Shown here piece after piece: positions 44,125-52,730 of a stretch of DNA of 64,000 nt. A program made the translations under genes and the position numbers. Numbering within the stretch: position 1 is the stretch's first letter; each line of letters begins with the position of its first letter. The stretch comes from Caenibius tardaugens NBRC 16725 (lineage in GTDB: Bacteria > Pseudomonadota > Alphaproteobacteria > Sphingomonadales > Sphingomonadaceae). Location of the stretch: positions 434,001-498,000 of the forward strand of contig NZ_CP034179.1 in the NCBI RefSeq assembly GCF_003860345.1. The letters are read 5' to 3'. The notes under the pieces are model-generated. The model did not search any database. It was not told the DNA's origin and worked only from the letters and a program-made list of their open reading frames with translations.

Positions 44125-44220
44125 CAATAACATCACACTCACGACATAACAATTGCTGGTCGCACTGCGGTGCGGATGGCATGTTCCTCCAACAACGACG
44201 CTATCACTGGAGAGATGATG

Positions 44221-45258
44221 ATGGGCGCTACCATGCAGCTTGCGCGCGTTCATGGCCCGGGCGATGTCCGGCTTGATACGGTCGCGATTCCCGAACCCGG
44301 TCCCGGCGAAGCGGTTGTGCGCGTTGCCGCCTGCGGCATATGCGGCAGCGATCTGGGCTATATCGCGCAAGGCAGCCTTGGTGGCGGCCCACTGTCCGAA
44401 CCGCTGGCCATTGGCCATGAATTCGCAGGCGATGTGGTCGCCGTTGGAGCCAATGTCGAAGGCGTGGCCCCCGGCATGCGCGTCGCGGTGAATCCCGACG
44501 ATGGCTATATCGGCGGCGGCGCCCCCGAAGGCGCGATGGGCGATTTCATTCTGGTACGGCAGGCACGGATCGGGTCCACGCTTTATCCGCTGGCAGACCA
44601 TGTCGATTATGGTGAAGCTGCTCTGGCCGAACCGCTGTCCGTCGCCCTCCACGGGCTGCGCTTGACCGACGTTCAGCCCCACCACAAGGTTGCCGTTCTC
44701 GGCGCAGGGCCGATTGGCCTGTGTGCCGTCGCAATGTTGCGCCACCTTGGCTGCAAGGACATCGCCATTTTCGACCGGGTCGATACCCGCCTCGAACGCG
44801 CCACCGCGCTGGGCGCCGGGCTTGCCGTGAACACCGCGCAGGAAAGCATTTCGGACGCATTATGCCGCTTCCACGGCGAAGGTGACCGGTTCGGTGCACG
44901 CTTTGCCGAAACCGACGTCTTCGTCGATTGCGTGGGCGTCGAAGCGGTGCTGCAGGAAGTGATCCAGATCGCCAAGTACAAGGCAAAGATCGCGGTGATC
45001 GCGCTCTACAAAAAGCCTGCCACTCTCGATCTGTTCAAGCTGATGGCGAACGAAATTCTGATTACCGGATCGATCGCGGATGATCGCAAGCCGGAATTTG
45101 CCGAAGCGCTGGAAATGGTCGCCCGGGGGGAACAGGATCTCACCCCGATGATCAGCCACCGCATCGATTTTTCCCAATTCACCGAAGCGCTCGCCATCGC
45201 CCGCGATGCCGAGAAATCAGCCAAGGTGATGCTGACTTTCAATCAGGAGCCGGCATGA
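44221..45258 (+). CDS. MDR-family dehydrogenase lacking the structural-zinc lobe
   Basis: 345 residues. Catalytic-zinc motifs GICGSDLG and GHEF are present. Where relatives carry four structural cysteines, this protein reads VNPDDGYIGGGAPEGAMGDF with none, so only one zinc is expected. The cofactor motif is VLGAGPIGLCAVAMLRHLG, with Asp following strand two (IFDRVD), favouring NAD. Three consecutive ATGs follow GGAGAG; the third (44221) has the best spacing. It is the first gene of an eight-gene coupled operon; its stop overlaps the sulfotransferase start by four bases. Substrate unknown. Confidence 0.86.
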   Translation: MGATMQLARVHGPGDVRLDTVAIPEPGPGEAVVRVAACGICGSDLGYIAQGSLGGGPLSEPLAIGHEFAGDVVAVGANVEGVAPGMRVAVNPDDGYIGGGAPEGAMGDFILVRQARIGSTLYPLADHVDYGEAALAEPLSVALHGLRLTDVQPHHKVAVLGAGPIGLCAVAMLRHLGCKDIAIFDRVDTRLERATALGAGLAVNTAQESISDALCRFHGEGDRFGARFAETDVFVDCVGVEAVLQEVIQIAKYKAKIAVIALYKKPATLDLFKLMANEILITGSIADDRKPEFAEALEMVARGEQDLTPMISHRIDFSQFTEALAIARDAEKSAKVMLTFNQEPA

Positions 45259-46514
45259 CTGCCCCCAACGATATTGTAATTGACGACCTCGCCGATCCCC
45301 GCATTACCCCGGCGATTGCCGCCGCACGCGAAGGCCCCGCCGATTTCCCTGCCGACATCGATGTCGACGGTATTCTGGCGCGCGCCAGCGCAATGACTGG
45401 CGGATTGACCGACTTCGGCGAAGACACCGGTTTCCGCGAACGTCTGGCCGTCGTAATCCAGTCGCTGCACGAAGACGAAGGGCTGACCCGCGGCGGACGC
45501 ATCACCATCCTCGACCATGCCGTGCGCGTCATGGCCAACCGCCTGCGGATCGAGGATCTGGTCAAGAAGCACCCGGAAATCCTCGACATCACAATCGACC
45601 GTCCGCTGATCATTGCCGGTCTGCCGCGTTCGGGCACCACACACCTCGTCAACTGGCTGGCGCGCGATGAACGCCTGCGTTCGCTGACGCTGTGGGAATC
45701 GGAAGAACCCGTCCCTTCCGCCCCGCCGCCAGCGCCGGGTGAACCCGACCCGCGCGAAGTCCGCTCCGCCGAATTCTGGGGTCATTTTGAATCGATGCTG
45801 CCGCATATGGCCGCGATGCACGGCATGGAAGCCAGTTCGATCCACGAGGATAACGAACTGCTCTACATGGATCTCAACTGCTACAGCTGGGAATTCCAGA
45901 CCCGCCTGCCGCGCTGGATCGACCACTATTTCGCGCATGATCGCACCGGCAGCTATCTCTACGAAAAGAAGGTTCTGCAGGTCCTGACGTGGTTCCGCGG
46001 CCCCAACCGCTGGATTCTGAAATCGCCGCAGCACATGGAAAACCTTGAACCGCTCAAGGCCGCTTTCCCCGATGCGACGCTGGTCATCACGCACCGCGAT
46101 CCGGTGGCGGTTATTCGTTCGCTGACCACCATGCTCGCCTATGGCGACCGTATCCGCCGCGATCCGGTGGACCCGGCAGGCTGTGCGCGCCACTGGTCCG
46201 ACCGGATCGAGCGCCTGCTGCGCGAATGCGTGGCGCAGCGCGATGCCTGGGGGCCGGATCAGTCGCTCGACGTGCTGTTCCACGAATATATGGCGGATCA
46301 GGAAGCGACCCTGCGCGAGGTTTACGATCTCGCCGGGCTGGAATTGACAGCGGAAGCCGAGGCCAAGCTGCTCGGCTACCTCAATGAAAATCCGCGCCAC
46401 CAGCACGGCCGGGTCATCTACGACCTTGAAGGCGTGTTCGAAGTCGACGTGCCCAAGCTGCGCGAACGTTTCCAATTCTATTACGACCGCTATCCCGTAC
46501 GGTGGGAAGACTGA
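45255..46514 (+). CDS. Sulfotransferase family protein
   Basis: 419 residues. The phosphosulfate loop is LPRSGTTHLVNWL and the 3'-phosphate segment ITHRDPVAVIRS; KSPQHMENL between them is the usual connecting motif. The domain order matches the 38234-39409 protein, but the two differ in loops and are not recent duplicates. PAPS would be the donor. The start overlaps the dehydrogenase stop (ATGA); the stop is three bases from the next start. The acceptor is unknown; a hydroxylated intermediate of the same operon is the obvious candidate. Confidence 0.87.
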   Translation: MTAPNDIVIDDLADPRITPAIAAAREGPADFPADIDVDGILARASAMTGGLTDFGEDTGFRERLAVVIQSLHEDEGLTRGGRITILDHAVRVMANRLRIEDLVKKHPEILDITIDRPLIIAGLPRSGTTHLVNWLARDERLRSLTLWESEEPVPSAPPPAPGEPDPREVRSAEFWGHFESMLPHMAAMHGMEASSIHEDNELLYMDLNCYSWEFQTRLPRWIDHYFAHDRTGSYLYEKKVLQVLTWFRGPNRWILKSPQHMENLEPLKAAFPDATLVITHRDPVAVIRSLTTMLAYGDRIRRDPVDPAGCARHWSDRIERLLRECVAQRDAWGPDQSLDVLFHEYMADQEATLREVYDLAGLELTAEAEAKLLGYLNENPRHQHGRVIYDLEGVFEVDVPKLRERFQFYYDRYPVRWED

Positions 46515-46517
46515 ACC

Positions 46518-47759
46518 ATGGACAAGACTGCAATCGAGGCCAAAGCGGCCGAGCGCCTGCTTTCCGGGCAGGCCTGGGAAGACTTCTGCGACACGCTGAA
46601 AGTCGCGGGCAAGATGATCGACCAATACGGCGATCAGCCTTCGGAGCTGGACCGGGCCGAGTGGTATCGTTTCCTGACGCGCCTGACGCGTTCCAGCTTT
46701 GAACGCCTGATCGAAAATGCCGAACCCACCCGTCCGCGTCTGCGCGACATGGTCTGGCGCCAGTCAATCAACTTCCAGACGGTCGATCAGGATCACCTGA
46801 TGTGCCAGTTTGACGAAGCGCGCGATTATCGCATCGTCGGCACGCGTGGGACCATCCCCTATTTCGTCCTCGCCGTGCTGACCGCGCCCGCCACCGCCGA
46901 TGTCGGTGCACGCGACTGGGCACAGGCAGGTGTGCCGGGGCTGAAGGAGTTCGATCCTTCGAACCTCAAGACAACCGGTTTCCTCGGCAGCCAGCAACTT
47001 CACATCGAAGACGATGGCACATTCGAAATCATCCTCTCGCAGAACGATCCGGGCGAAGGCAAAAACTGGCTCAAACTCAACCCGGATACCAATTGCATCC
47101 TGATCCGCTACGTCTGGAGCGACCGCGCCAACGAAGTCTCACCCGATCTGCGGATCGAAAGGGTTGACGGTGCTGCGCCTGTACCGCTGACGCCTGCACT
47201 GATGGCTGATGGCCTGGCGTGGTCGGGTCAGGCCGTGCTTGGCTATGCCGAACTGGTGCGCAACTGGTGGCAGGGCAATCAGGGCAACTTCTCGGCCAAA
47301 CTCAACCGCCTCGATTTCAGCCGCGCACAGTACCTGTCCAACGGCGGTGTGCCCGATCGCCACGTGGCGTTCGGTGGCTGGCAGAAGGATCTGGACGAAG
47401 CGCTGGTGCTCGAATTCACCCCGCCCGAATGCGAATACTGGAACTTCCAGATCTGCAACATCTGGCAGGAAAACCTCGACACCTTCGAAGACGGCAATGG
47501 CTGGGTGAACAATTACCGCTTCAACGCCGAACCCGATGGTTCGGTGCGCATCGTGATTGCCGAACGCGATCCGGGCATTGGCGGAAACTGGGTCAACAGC
47601 TTCGGCCATGACAAGGGCCAATGGGGCCTGCGCTTCATCCGGACCGAAACGACGCCGTCCGTCAAATTGTGGCGCGTGCCGCTGGCGGATCTGGAATCGC
47701 GCAAGAATGACGCACTGAACCCCGCTCTCGCCGTCGATACCGGCCAATTCGTGGATTGA
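46518..47759 (+). CDS. DUF1214-domain protein
   Basis: 413 residues, no signal peptide. The C-terminal third (about 290-395) is a DUF1214-type beta domain: GGVPDRHVAFGGWQKDLDEALVLEFTPPECEYWNFQICNIW and WVNNYRFNAEPDGSVRIVIAERDPGIGGNW. The N-terminal part is helical, followed by a beta-rich region (RDYRIVGTRGTIPYFVLAVL). No catalytic residue set is known for the family, which often sits in steroid and aromatic catabolic clusters of actinobacteria and sphingomonads. Its place between sulfotransferase and VOC genes implies a shared pathway. Confidence 0.8.
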   Translation: MDKTAIEAKAAERLLSGQAWEDFCDTLKVAGKMIDQYGDQPSELDRAEWYRFLTRLTRSSFERLIENAEPTRPRLRDMVWRQSINFQTVDQDHLMCQFDEARDYRIVGTRGTIPYFVLAVLTAPATADVGARDWAQAGVPGLKEFDPSNLKTTGFLGSQQLHIEDDGTFEIILSQNDPGEGKNWLKLNPDTNCILIRYVWSDRANEVSPDLRIERVDGAAPVPLTPALMADGLAWSGQAVLGYAELVRNWWQGNQGNFSAKLNRLDFSRAQYLSNGGVPDRHVAFGGWQKDLDEALVLEFTPPECEYWNFQICNIWQENLDTFEDGNGWVNNYRFNAEPDGSVRIVIAERDPGIGGNWVNSFGHDKGQWGLRFIRTETTPSVKLWRVPLADLESRKNDALNPALAVDTGQFVD

Positions 47760-47763
47760 TCCC

Positions 47764-48171
47764 ATGGCAGTCCTTTCGCTCGATCACGTGAACATCCGCA
47801 CGCCTGATGTAATGGGTACAGCGACCTTCTTCTGCGACCTCCTCGGTCTCAGAAAAGGGATCGCGCCCGGCGCACCCTCGATCGAAACGGGCTGCTGGAT
47901 CTACGACCCCGAAGACCGGCCCATCATTCATATAGGGCCGGTCGACGCTGCCTATCCCAGTGACAGGTTGATACCTTTCACCCCTGCCCATGGCAGCGGG
48001 TCCGTCCATCACGTCGCGCTGGAGTGCGACGATCACGCCGGCATTCTCGGCCGGCTGGAAGCATCCGGTCTGGACTATGCGCTCAGCGATATTCCCCAGA
48101 TCGGTCTGCGTCAGATCTTTGTGCAGGAAGTGAACGGAATCCTGCTCGAACTCAATTTCAGAGGCACCTGA
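47764..48171 (+). CDS. VOC-superfamily (glyoxalase-like) protein
   Basis: 135 residues forming two beta-alpha-beta3 modules. Metal-ligand candidates are His8 (LDHVNIRTPD), His in SVHHVALEC and Glu in GILLELNF near the end. VOC proteins include isomerases, epimerases, extradiol dioxygenases and fosfomycin-type enzymes, so the reaction cannot be told. The gene follows the DUF1214 gene by four bases and abuts the next start with no gap, so it is part of one translational unit. Confidence 0.84.
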   Translation: MAVLSLDHVNIRTPDVMGTATFFCDLLGLRKGIAPGAPSIETGCWIYDPEDRPIIHIGPVDAAYPSDRLIPFTPAHGSGSVHHVALECDDHAGILGRLEASGLDYALSDIPQIGLRQIFVQEVNGILLELNFRGT

Positions 48172-49029
48172 ATGCTTGGCCCCAACGATCTTACCATTGC
48201 CGCGCCGCCCTTCGGCCACATTCCTCTGCTTGACCGCCTGCCCGCATTTCAGGCCGCCGGGTTCAAGGGCATCGCCGTGATGCCGACCGATATCTGGACG
48301 CTCGAAGAACAGGGCATGGCTGCTGCGGAAATCGCACAGCGCGTGGCCGATCATGGCCTCGTGATCAACGAAGTCGATTGCACCGCCTGCTGGCTCCCCG
48401 CCCAACGGGCCAAGGCCGGGACAGACGAACTGGGTGAACTCGTCCTAACGCTGACTGCGGAACGCGTCGTGGCCACCGCCGCCCGCATCGGCGCGCGCTC
48501 CGTCCAGGCGGTCGAGATCAGCAATATTACCGTTGATCCCGATGAAGCGATCGAAGCCTTCGGCGCCCTCTGCGATATGGCCGCCGAACACGGGCTGAAA
48601 GCGCATATCGAATTCCTGCCCACCGGCGGCATTCCCGATCTGACCAGCGCATGGCGCATCGTGGAGGGCGCAAACCGTCCCAACGGCGGACTGACGATCG
48701 ACAGCTGGCACTTCTTCCGCAGCGGATCGACACTGGATCAGCTCGCACAGATTCCGGGCGACCGCATCTTTTCCGTACAGATCAACGATGCCCCGGCGCA
48801 GCCGAAGGCCGATCTGTGGGAAGAATTGATGACCGGCCGCCTGCTTCCGGGCGAAGGCGATCTCGATCTGATCGGCCTGATCCGCACGCTCGATGCCATC
48901 GGGGCCAGCACCCCCTTCTCGGTGGAAGTCTTCTCCGAAAAACTCAATTCCCAACCTCTGGCCGAAACCGCCCTCGCCATGGCGCAAACGGGCGCGGCCA
49001 TCATCCGTCAAGCAAGGACCCCTTCATGA
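48172..49029 (+). CDS. Sugar phosphate isomerase/epimerase-like TIM-barrel protein
   Basis: 285 residues of the xylose-isomerase-like barrel family. Likely metal ligands are Glu in AHIEFLPTGG, Asp in LTIDSWHFFRSG with the nearby His, and the late Glu in FSVEVFSEK. It is distantly related in fold to the 31516-32334 product. The pairing with a Gfo/Idh/MocA gene immediately downstream recalls systems that oxidise a sugar or cyclitol to a keto form and then isomerise or eliminate. Whether a sugar is involved here is unknown. ATG 48172 abuts the VOC stop. Confidence 0.82.
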   Translation: MLGPNDLTIAAPPFGHIPLLDRLPAFQAAGFKGIAVMPTDIWTLEEQGMAAAEIAQRVADHGLVINEVDCTACWLPAQRAKAGTDELGELVLTLTAERVVATAARIGARSVQAVEISNITVDPDEAIEAFGALCDMAAEHGLKAHIEFLPTGGIPDLTSAWRIVEGANRPNGGLTIDSWHFFRSGSTLDQLAQIPGDRIFSVQINDAPAQPKADLWEELMTGRLLPGEGDLDLIGLIRTLDAIGASTPFSVEVFSEKLNSQPLAETALAMAQTGAAIIRQARTPS

Positions 49030-50156
49030 CCACACAAGGTACTCAACCCGGCGCAGTCGTCGTCGGTACGGGCTTCGGCCTGTTCACCCACGTTCGTGCA
49101 CTACGTGAGGCAGGTTTTGAAGTGCGCGCCATCATTGGCCGTAACCTCGAAAAGACCAGGGAACGCGCCGCGCCGCTGAACATTCCGGTGGCGTCGAACG
49201 ATCTGGAAGCCGTGCTGGCAGCCGACCCCGCGATTGTGCTGGTGACAGTCGCCACCCCGCCGCACGCGCACTATACCCCCGTGATGCAGGCGATCGCTGC
49301 AGGCCGCAATGTGATGTCGGAAAAGCCTTTCGCCAAGGATCTGGCGCAGGCGCGCGAAATGCTGGATGCCGCCGAAAAGGCCGGCGTGGTGCACGCGCTG
49401 GGTGCGGAATTCCGCTTCGACAGCGCGCAGGCGCTGCTACGCCGTGTGGTACAGGACGGCCTGATCGGTGAACCGATCATGTTCCACCGCATGTACCAGC
49501 AACCCGGCGGCGATCCGAACGAAGAACTGGCCGACTGGTGGACCGATGCCAATCAGGGCGGCGGTTTTCTCGGTGCGTTCGGCACGCACATGATCGATCA
49601 GGTGCTGTCCACGCTCGGCCCGATCAAGGCTGTCAGCGCCATCCTGCGCAAGCTCAGCCCCGGCCGTCCGCACCAGACCTCCGACGATTACTACACCATG
49701 CAGTTTGAAACCGAGAGCGGCTGCATGGGCCTGATCGAAGCGGCGCTGGGTTTCCCCGGCCCCTTCGTGATGACCACCAAGGTTGCCGGGACCAAGGGTG
49801 CCGCATGGGTCCAGTCGGGCGCTGTGTTCGGCGATCCCGAAGAAGTCTGGGTGCAGGACGAAAAGGGCGAACGCCGCCAGATCGCAATGCCCGCAGAACT
49901 GGTCAACGCGGCCCCCACGCCATTCCCGATCGACGATCTGATCCAGACCGAAATGGACCGCTGGCACACGCAGGGCTTCGACGTGGCGCCCTATGCCAAG
50001 CTGTTCGGCCAGATAAAGGCCCGGATCGAAAACAAGCCTGCGCCGTTGCCCGAACCGGCGGGCGATTTCCACGATGCCGCCGCAGGGCAGGCCGTTCTTG
50101 ATGCAGCGCGCCGTTCGGCAGCCGAACGTCGCTGGGTAGAGGTAGAAAAAGCATGA
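49026..50156 (+). CDS. Gfo/Idh/MocA-family oxidoreductase
   Basis: 376 residues. The N-terminal Rossmann motif GTGFG is at 14-18, the conserved EKP (Glu99-Lys100-Pro101) supplies the cofactor-binding Lys, and the C-terminal alpha/beta domain follows with GGGFLGAFGTHMIDQV, where Asp and His are the usual substrate-site residues. Such enzymes oxidise or reduce sugars, cyclitols or bulky alcohols with NAD(P). ATG 49026 overlaps the preceding stop (ATGA), and its own stop overlaps the next SDR start. See the isomerase-like gene upstream for the possible coupled chemistry. Confidence 0.87.
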   Translation: MTTQGTQPGAVVVGTGFGLFTHVRALREAGFEVRAIIGRNLEKTRERAAPLNIPVASNDLEAVLAADPAIVLVTVATPPHAHYTPVMQAIAAGRNVMSEKPFAKDLAQAREMLDAAEKAGVVHALGAEFRFDSAQALLRRVVQDGLIGEPIMFHRMYQQPGGDPNEELADWWTDANQGGGFLGAFGTHMIDQVLSTLGPIKAVSAILRKLSPGRPHQTSDDYYTMQFETESGCMGLIEAALGFPGPFVMTTKVAGTKGAAWVQSGAVFGDPEEVWVQDEKGERRQIAMPAELVNAAPTPFPIDDLIQTEMDRWHTQGFDVAPYAKLFGQIKARIENKPAPLPEPAGDFHDAAAGQAVLDAARRSAAERRWVEVEKA

Positions 50157-50905
50157 GCAAGGTCACATTCGATTATTCCGGCGCCCACGTTCTGGTCACC
50201 GGCGGCACCAGCGGGATCGGCGCGGCCACGGCTGCTGCCTATCGCGATGCCGGGGCGGACGTCACGATCACTGGCACGCGCGGCGGCGCTGGCGATTATG
50301 ACGCAGACCTGTCGGGCTATCGCTATCTCCAGATGGATATCGAAAAGGGCGAAAGCATCGATGCCGTGGCCGCCGCGCTACCGCGTCTCGACATCCTGAT
50401 CAACAATGCCGGTATGGCGTTGCCCAGCCTTGGGCTGGACGAATACGAACCGGAAATCTTCGAACGCGCGGTCAACATGCTGCTGGTGGGTGCGTTCCGC
50501 ATGGCCCGTCGCAGCCGCGATCTGCTGGCCGCCAGCACGCTTGAAGGCGGCGCATCGGTGATCGGTATCGCATCGATGTCATCCTACTTCGGCATTCCGA
50601 TCGTGCCTGGTTATGGTTCGGCCAAGACTGGTCTGCTCGGCCTGACACGCGCGCTCGCCGCAGAATGGGGCAAGCTGGGAATTCGCGTGAACGCGGTGGC
50701 CGCTGGCCTGACCGAGAGCAAGATGACCGCTGGCACATTCGCGCAGGACGCATGGACTGCCCCGACACTGGCCCGCACGCCCGCTGGCCGTCTGGGTACA
50801 CCCGAAGACATCGCCCAGCCGATCCTGTTCCTGACCAGCCCCGGTGCGGGCTGGATCACGGGCCAGACGCTGCCGATTGACGGCGGCTACACGGTGTCCG
50901 GCTAA
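50153..50905 (+). CDS. Short-chain dehydrogenase/reductase (SDR)
   Basis: 250 residues. TGGTSGIG is at 16-23, NNAG in LDILINNAGMALP, with Ser in IGIASMSSYFG and Tyr-Gly-Ser-Ala-Lys. The segment after strand two (TGTRGG) lacks an acidic residue and includes Arg, favouring NADP (inference). The end segment TGQTLPIDGGYTVSG is standard. The start overlaps the Gfo/Idh/MocA stop by four bases, and the stop shares one base with the next SDR's start (TAATG). Substrate unknown. Confidence 0.87.
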   Translation: MSKVTFDYSGAHVLVTGGTSGIGAATAAAYRDAGADVTITGTRGGAGDYDADLSGYRYLQMDIEKGESIDAVAAALPRLDILINNAGMALPSLGLDEYEPEIFERAVNMLLVGAFRMARRSRDLLAASTLEGGASVIGIASMSSYFGIPIVPGYGSAKTGLLGLTRALAAEWGKLGIRVNAVAAGLTESKMTAGTFAQDAWTAPTLARTPAGRLGTPEDIAQPILFLTSPGAGWITGQTLPIDGGYTVSG

Positions 50906-51699
50906 TGACCGTGCTGGTCGAGCGGTATGGGCCATGGGCCCTGATCGCTGGCGGTTCGGAGGGCGTGGGCGCAAGCCTCGCCCGCCAACTCGCCACAGAG
51001 GGGTTCAACCTCGTGCTCCTCGCCCGGAAACAGGAACCGCTGGACACGCTGGCGGCTGAAATCCGGGCGCTGGGGCGCGATGTACGCACGCTCTCGCTCG
51101 ACCTTGCCCGCCCCGATGCCCTGAACGAGGCGCGCAAGCTGACGGACGATATCGCCGTCGGCCTGCTGGTCTTCATGGCCGGGGCCGGGCACCGGATCGC
51201 CCCTTTCCACGATTATCCGCTGGAAGAATGGGCGACCACGCTGAATTGCAACGTGACCGGGCAAGCCAGCTTTGCCCATCATTACGGCGGCCTGATGAAA
51301 CAGCGCGGCAAAGGCGGGATCGTGCTGGTCGCGTCGATGGCGGGCATGGCTGGCAGCGGCAGCATGGCAATCTACACGGCAGCCAAGGCCTTCAGCATCA
51401 CATTTGCCGAAGCGTTGTGGTACGAATTGAAGCCTTTTGGCGTCGATGCCCTGTCACTGGTGCTGGGGGCCACGAAAACCCCGGCCATGGCGCGCACCGG
51501 CCTGAAAATGGATCACCCCGATTTCCCTGCCGCAGATCCGGATGATGTGGCCGCAGAATGCCTCGCCCATCTGGCCGACGGGCCCGTATGGTTTGCATCG
51601 GGCACGGCAGCCTCTGCCGCGCATATCCGCGCCATGCCGATCCGCGATGCCGTGGTGCAAATGTCGCAAGCAACGGCGAGCATGGCCCCGGAAGCGTGA
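50905..51699 (+). CDS. SDR, 17-beta-hydroxysteroid dehydrogenase-12/ketoacyl-reductase-like
   Basis: 264 residues. The cofactor loop is AGGSEGVG with Arg38 in LARKQEPLDTLA, an NADP-type signature. Ser lies in VLVASMAGMAG and the active site is Tyr-Thr-Ala-Ala-Lys. The arrangement YGPWALIAGGSEGVGASLA is typical of the SDR group including very-long-chain 3-ketoacyl and 17-beta-hydroxysteroid reductases; specificity cannot be assigned. It ends the operon begun at 44221 and is convergent with the HsdA-like SDR, with a hairpin between them. Confidence 0.84.
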   Translation: MTVLVERYGPWALIAGGSEGVGASLARQLATEGFNLVLLARKQEPLDTLAAEIRALGRDVRTLSLDLARPDALNEARKLTDDIAVGLLVFMAGAGHRIAPFHDYPLEEWATTLNCNVTGQASFAHHYGGLMKQRGKGGIVLVASMAGMAGSGSMAIYTAAKAFSITFAEALWYELKPFGVDALSLVLGATKTPAMARTGLKMDHPDFPAADPDDVAAECLAHLADGPVWFASGTAASAAHIRAMPIRDAVVQMSQATASMAPEA

Positions 51700-51704
51700 T
51701 GCAG

Positions 51705-51729
51705 AACGGCGGCCAATCTGGCCGCCGTT
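51705..51729. terminator. Hairpin between convergent SDR genes
   Basis: AACGGCGGCC pairs perfectly with GGCCGCCGTT around AATCT. T-runs are absent, but its place between the two stops suits a shared terminator. Confidence 0.5.
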
Positions 51730-51741
51730 GCATGATACCCG

Positions 51742-52506
51742 TCAGACCTGTTCGGGCCGCATGATGATATCGGTACCGCCATCGATGAAGATCAACTGGC
51801 CAACCATATAGTGGTTGGTGAAGCCGAGCAGGAACACCAACAGTTCCGCGATTTCTTCCGGCTGGGCATAGCCTTCCACCGCCATTGGGTTCGACTTCTT
51901 GATCATTTCGACCATTTCGGGTTGTTTGAGCATCGGCGCGGTCATTGCTGTTTCCACGACCCCCGGCCCCACACCGTTCAGCAGAATGCCCGAACCGGCC
52001 CATTCCCGGCTGCCAGCGGTGCGGCGCAACCACTTCGAAATAGCACGCTTCGAATCCGGATAGACCGAACGCGGAGCGTCTCCGGCAATCGCCAGCGCAG
52101 CGGCTTCATCACCGGCAAGACAGGTTTCGACAAGCAGATCATTGCCCGGGAGAATGGCAGCCGTGGAACAGATTACCACGGCCCGCGGGCGTGCGGACTT
52201 GAGCAAGAGGGGGCGTAGCCCCTCAAGCGTCGCCACCGCACCGAAATAGTTCACCGCAACCGTTTCGCGCGGCATATCCGCGCGCGACAGCCCCGCCCCC
52301 GCCAGCACCGCATCCAGCCCGTTGGGCGCCAGCCGTTCCGCTTCGCGCAGCATCGTCGCCCGCCCTTCCCCGGTCGACAGATCGGCAATGATATCGGCAT
52401 CCCGGATATCGACAGAAATCACCGTGTCACCCGCCGCACGGCAAAGCTCGGCAGTCGCCTTGCAAATGCCGGATGCCGCACCGGTGATGAGAATCGTGCG
52501 CGCCAT
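51742..52506 (-). CDS. SDR, 3-alpha-hydroxysteroid dehydrogenase (HsdA)-like
   Basis: 254 residues. Compared with Comamonas testosteroni 3-alpha-HSD/carbonyl reductase, as I recall that sequence, blocks DIRDA--IADLST-EGR, V-VNYFGA and the end IDGG-D--MRP-Q are shared and lengths are nearly equal. Ser114, Tyr149 and Lys153 are present. The glycine motif reads TGAASGIC: the last Gly is Cys15, which is unusual. It would interconvert a 3-alpha-hydroxyl and 3-ketone on a steroid or reduce a bulky carbonyl. ATG 52506 has GAGGATGATCA upstream, and a hairpin with a minus-strand T-run precedes it (52601-52625). It stands alone on the minus strand. Confidence 0.82.
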   Translation of the reverse strand: MARTILITGAASGICKATAELCRAAGDTVISVDIRDADIIADLSTGEGRATMLREAERLAPNGLDAVLAGAGLSRADMPRETVAVNYFGAVATLEGLRPLLLKSARPRAVVICSTAAILPGNDLLVETCLAGDEAAALAIAGDAPRSVYPDSKRAISKWLRRTAGSREWAGSGILLNGVGPGVVETAMTAPMLKQPEMVEMIKKSNPMAVEGYAQPEEIAELLVFLLGFTNHYMVGQLIFIDGGTDIIMRPEQV

Positions 52507-52600
52507 TGATCATCCTCATTATGATTAAACGCGGCTTTGGTACGGTTGCGCAACGGGATCGACAAGCGATTCAAGCGCCCCCAACAGAGCCGGATCGGAC

Positions 52601-52625
52601 AAAAAAAGCCCGGAATACTCCCGGC
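52601..52625 (-). terminator. Terminator-like hairpin in the HsdA-like gene leader
   Basis: On the minus strand GCCGGGA and TCCGGGC form a stem with one mismatch around GTAT, followed by TTTTTTT (52607-52601). No gene on the minus strand ends here; the next minus-strand feature is the HsdA-like start 95 bases further. It may be a transcription attenuator or the end of a small RNA. Confidence 0.4.
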
Positions 52626-52730
52626 CATGCAAATTCATGAACGAAAGTAAAAAATTGTACATGCGGCTGGACCGATGGGATCGAACACGCTCTATTGCAG
52701 CGCAATCATAGAGAAAATCGGGAGAACCAT

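Noticed and set aside
48172-50156. C-glycoside deglycosidase (DgpA/B/C-like) system
   Set aside because: The isomerase-barrel and Gfo/Idh/MocA pair recalls it, but no second DgpB/C-type subunit or sugar-pathway gene is present and the residues cannot decide. Kept only as a loose analogy.
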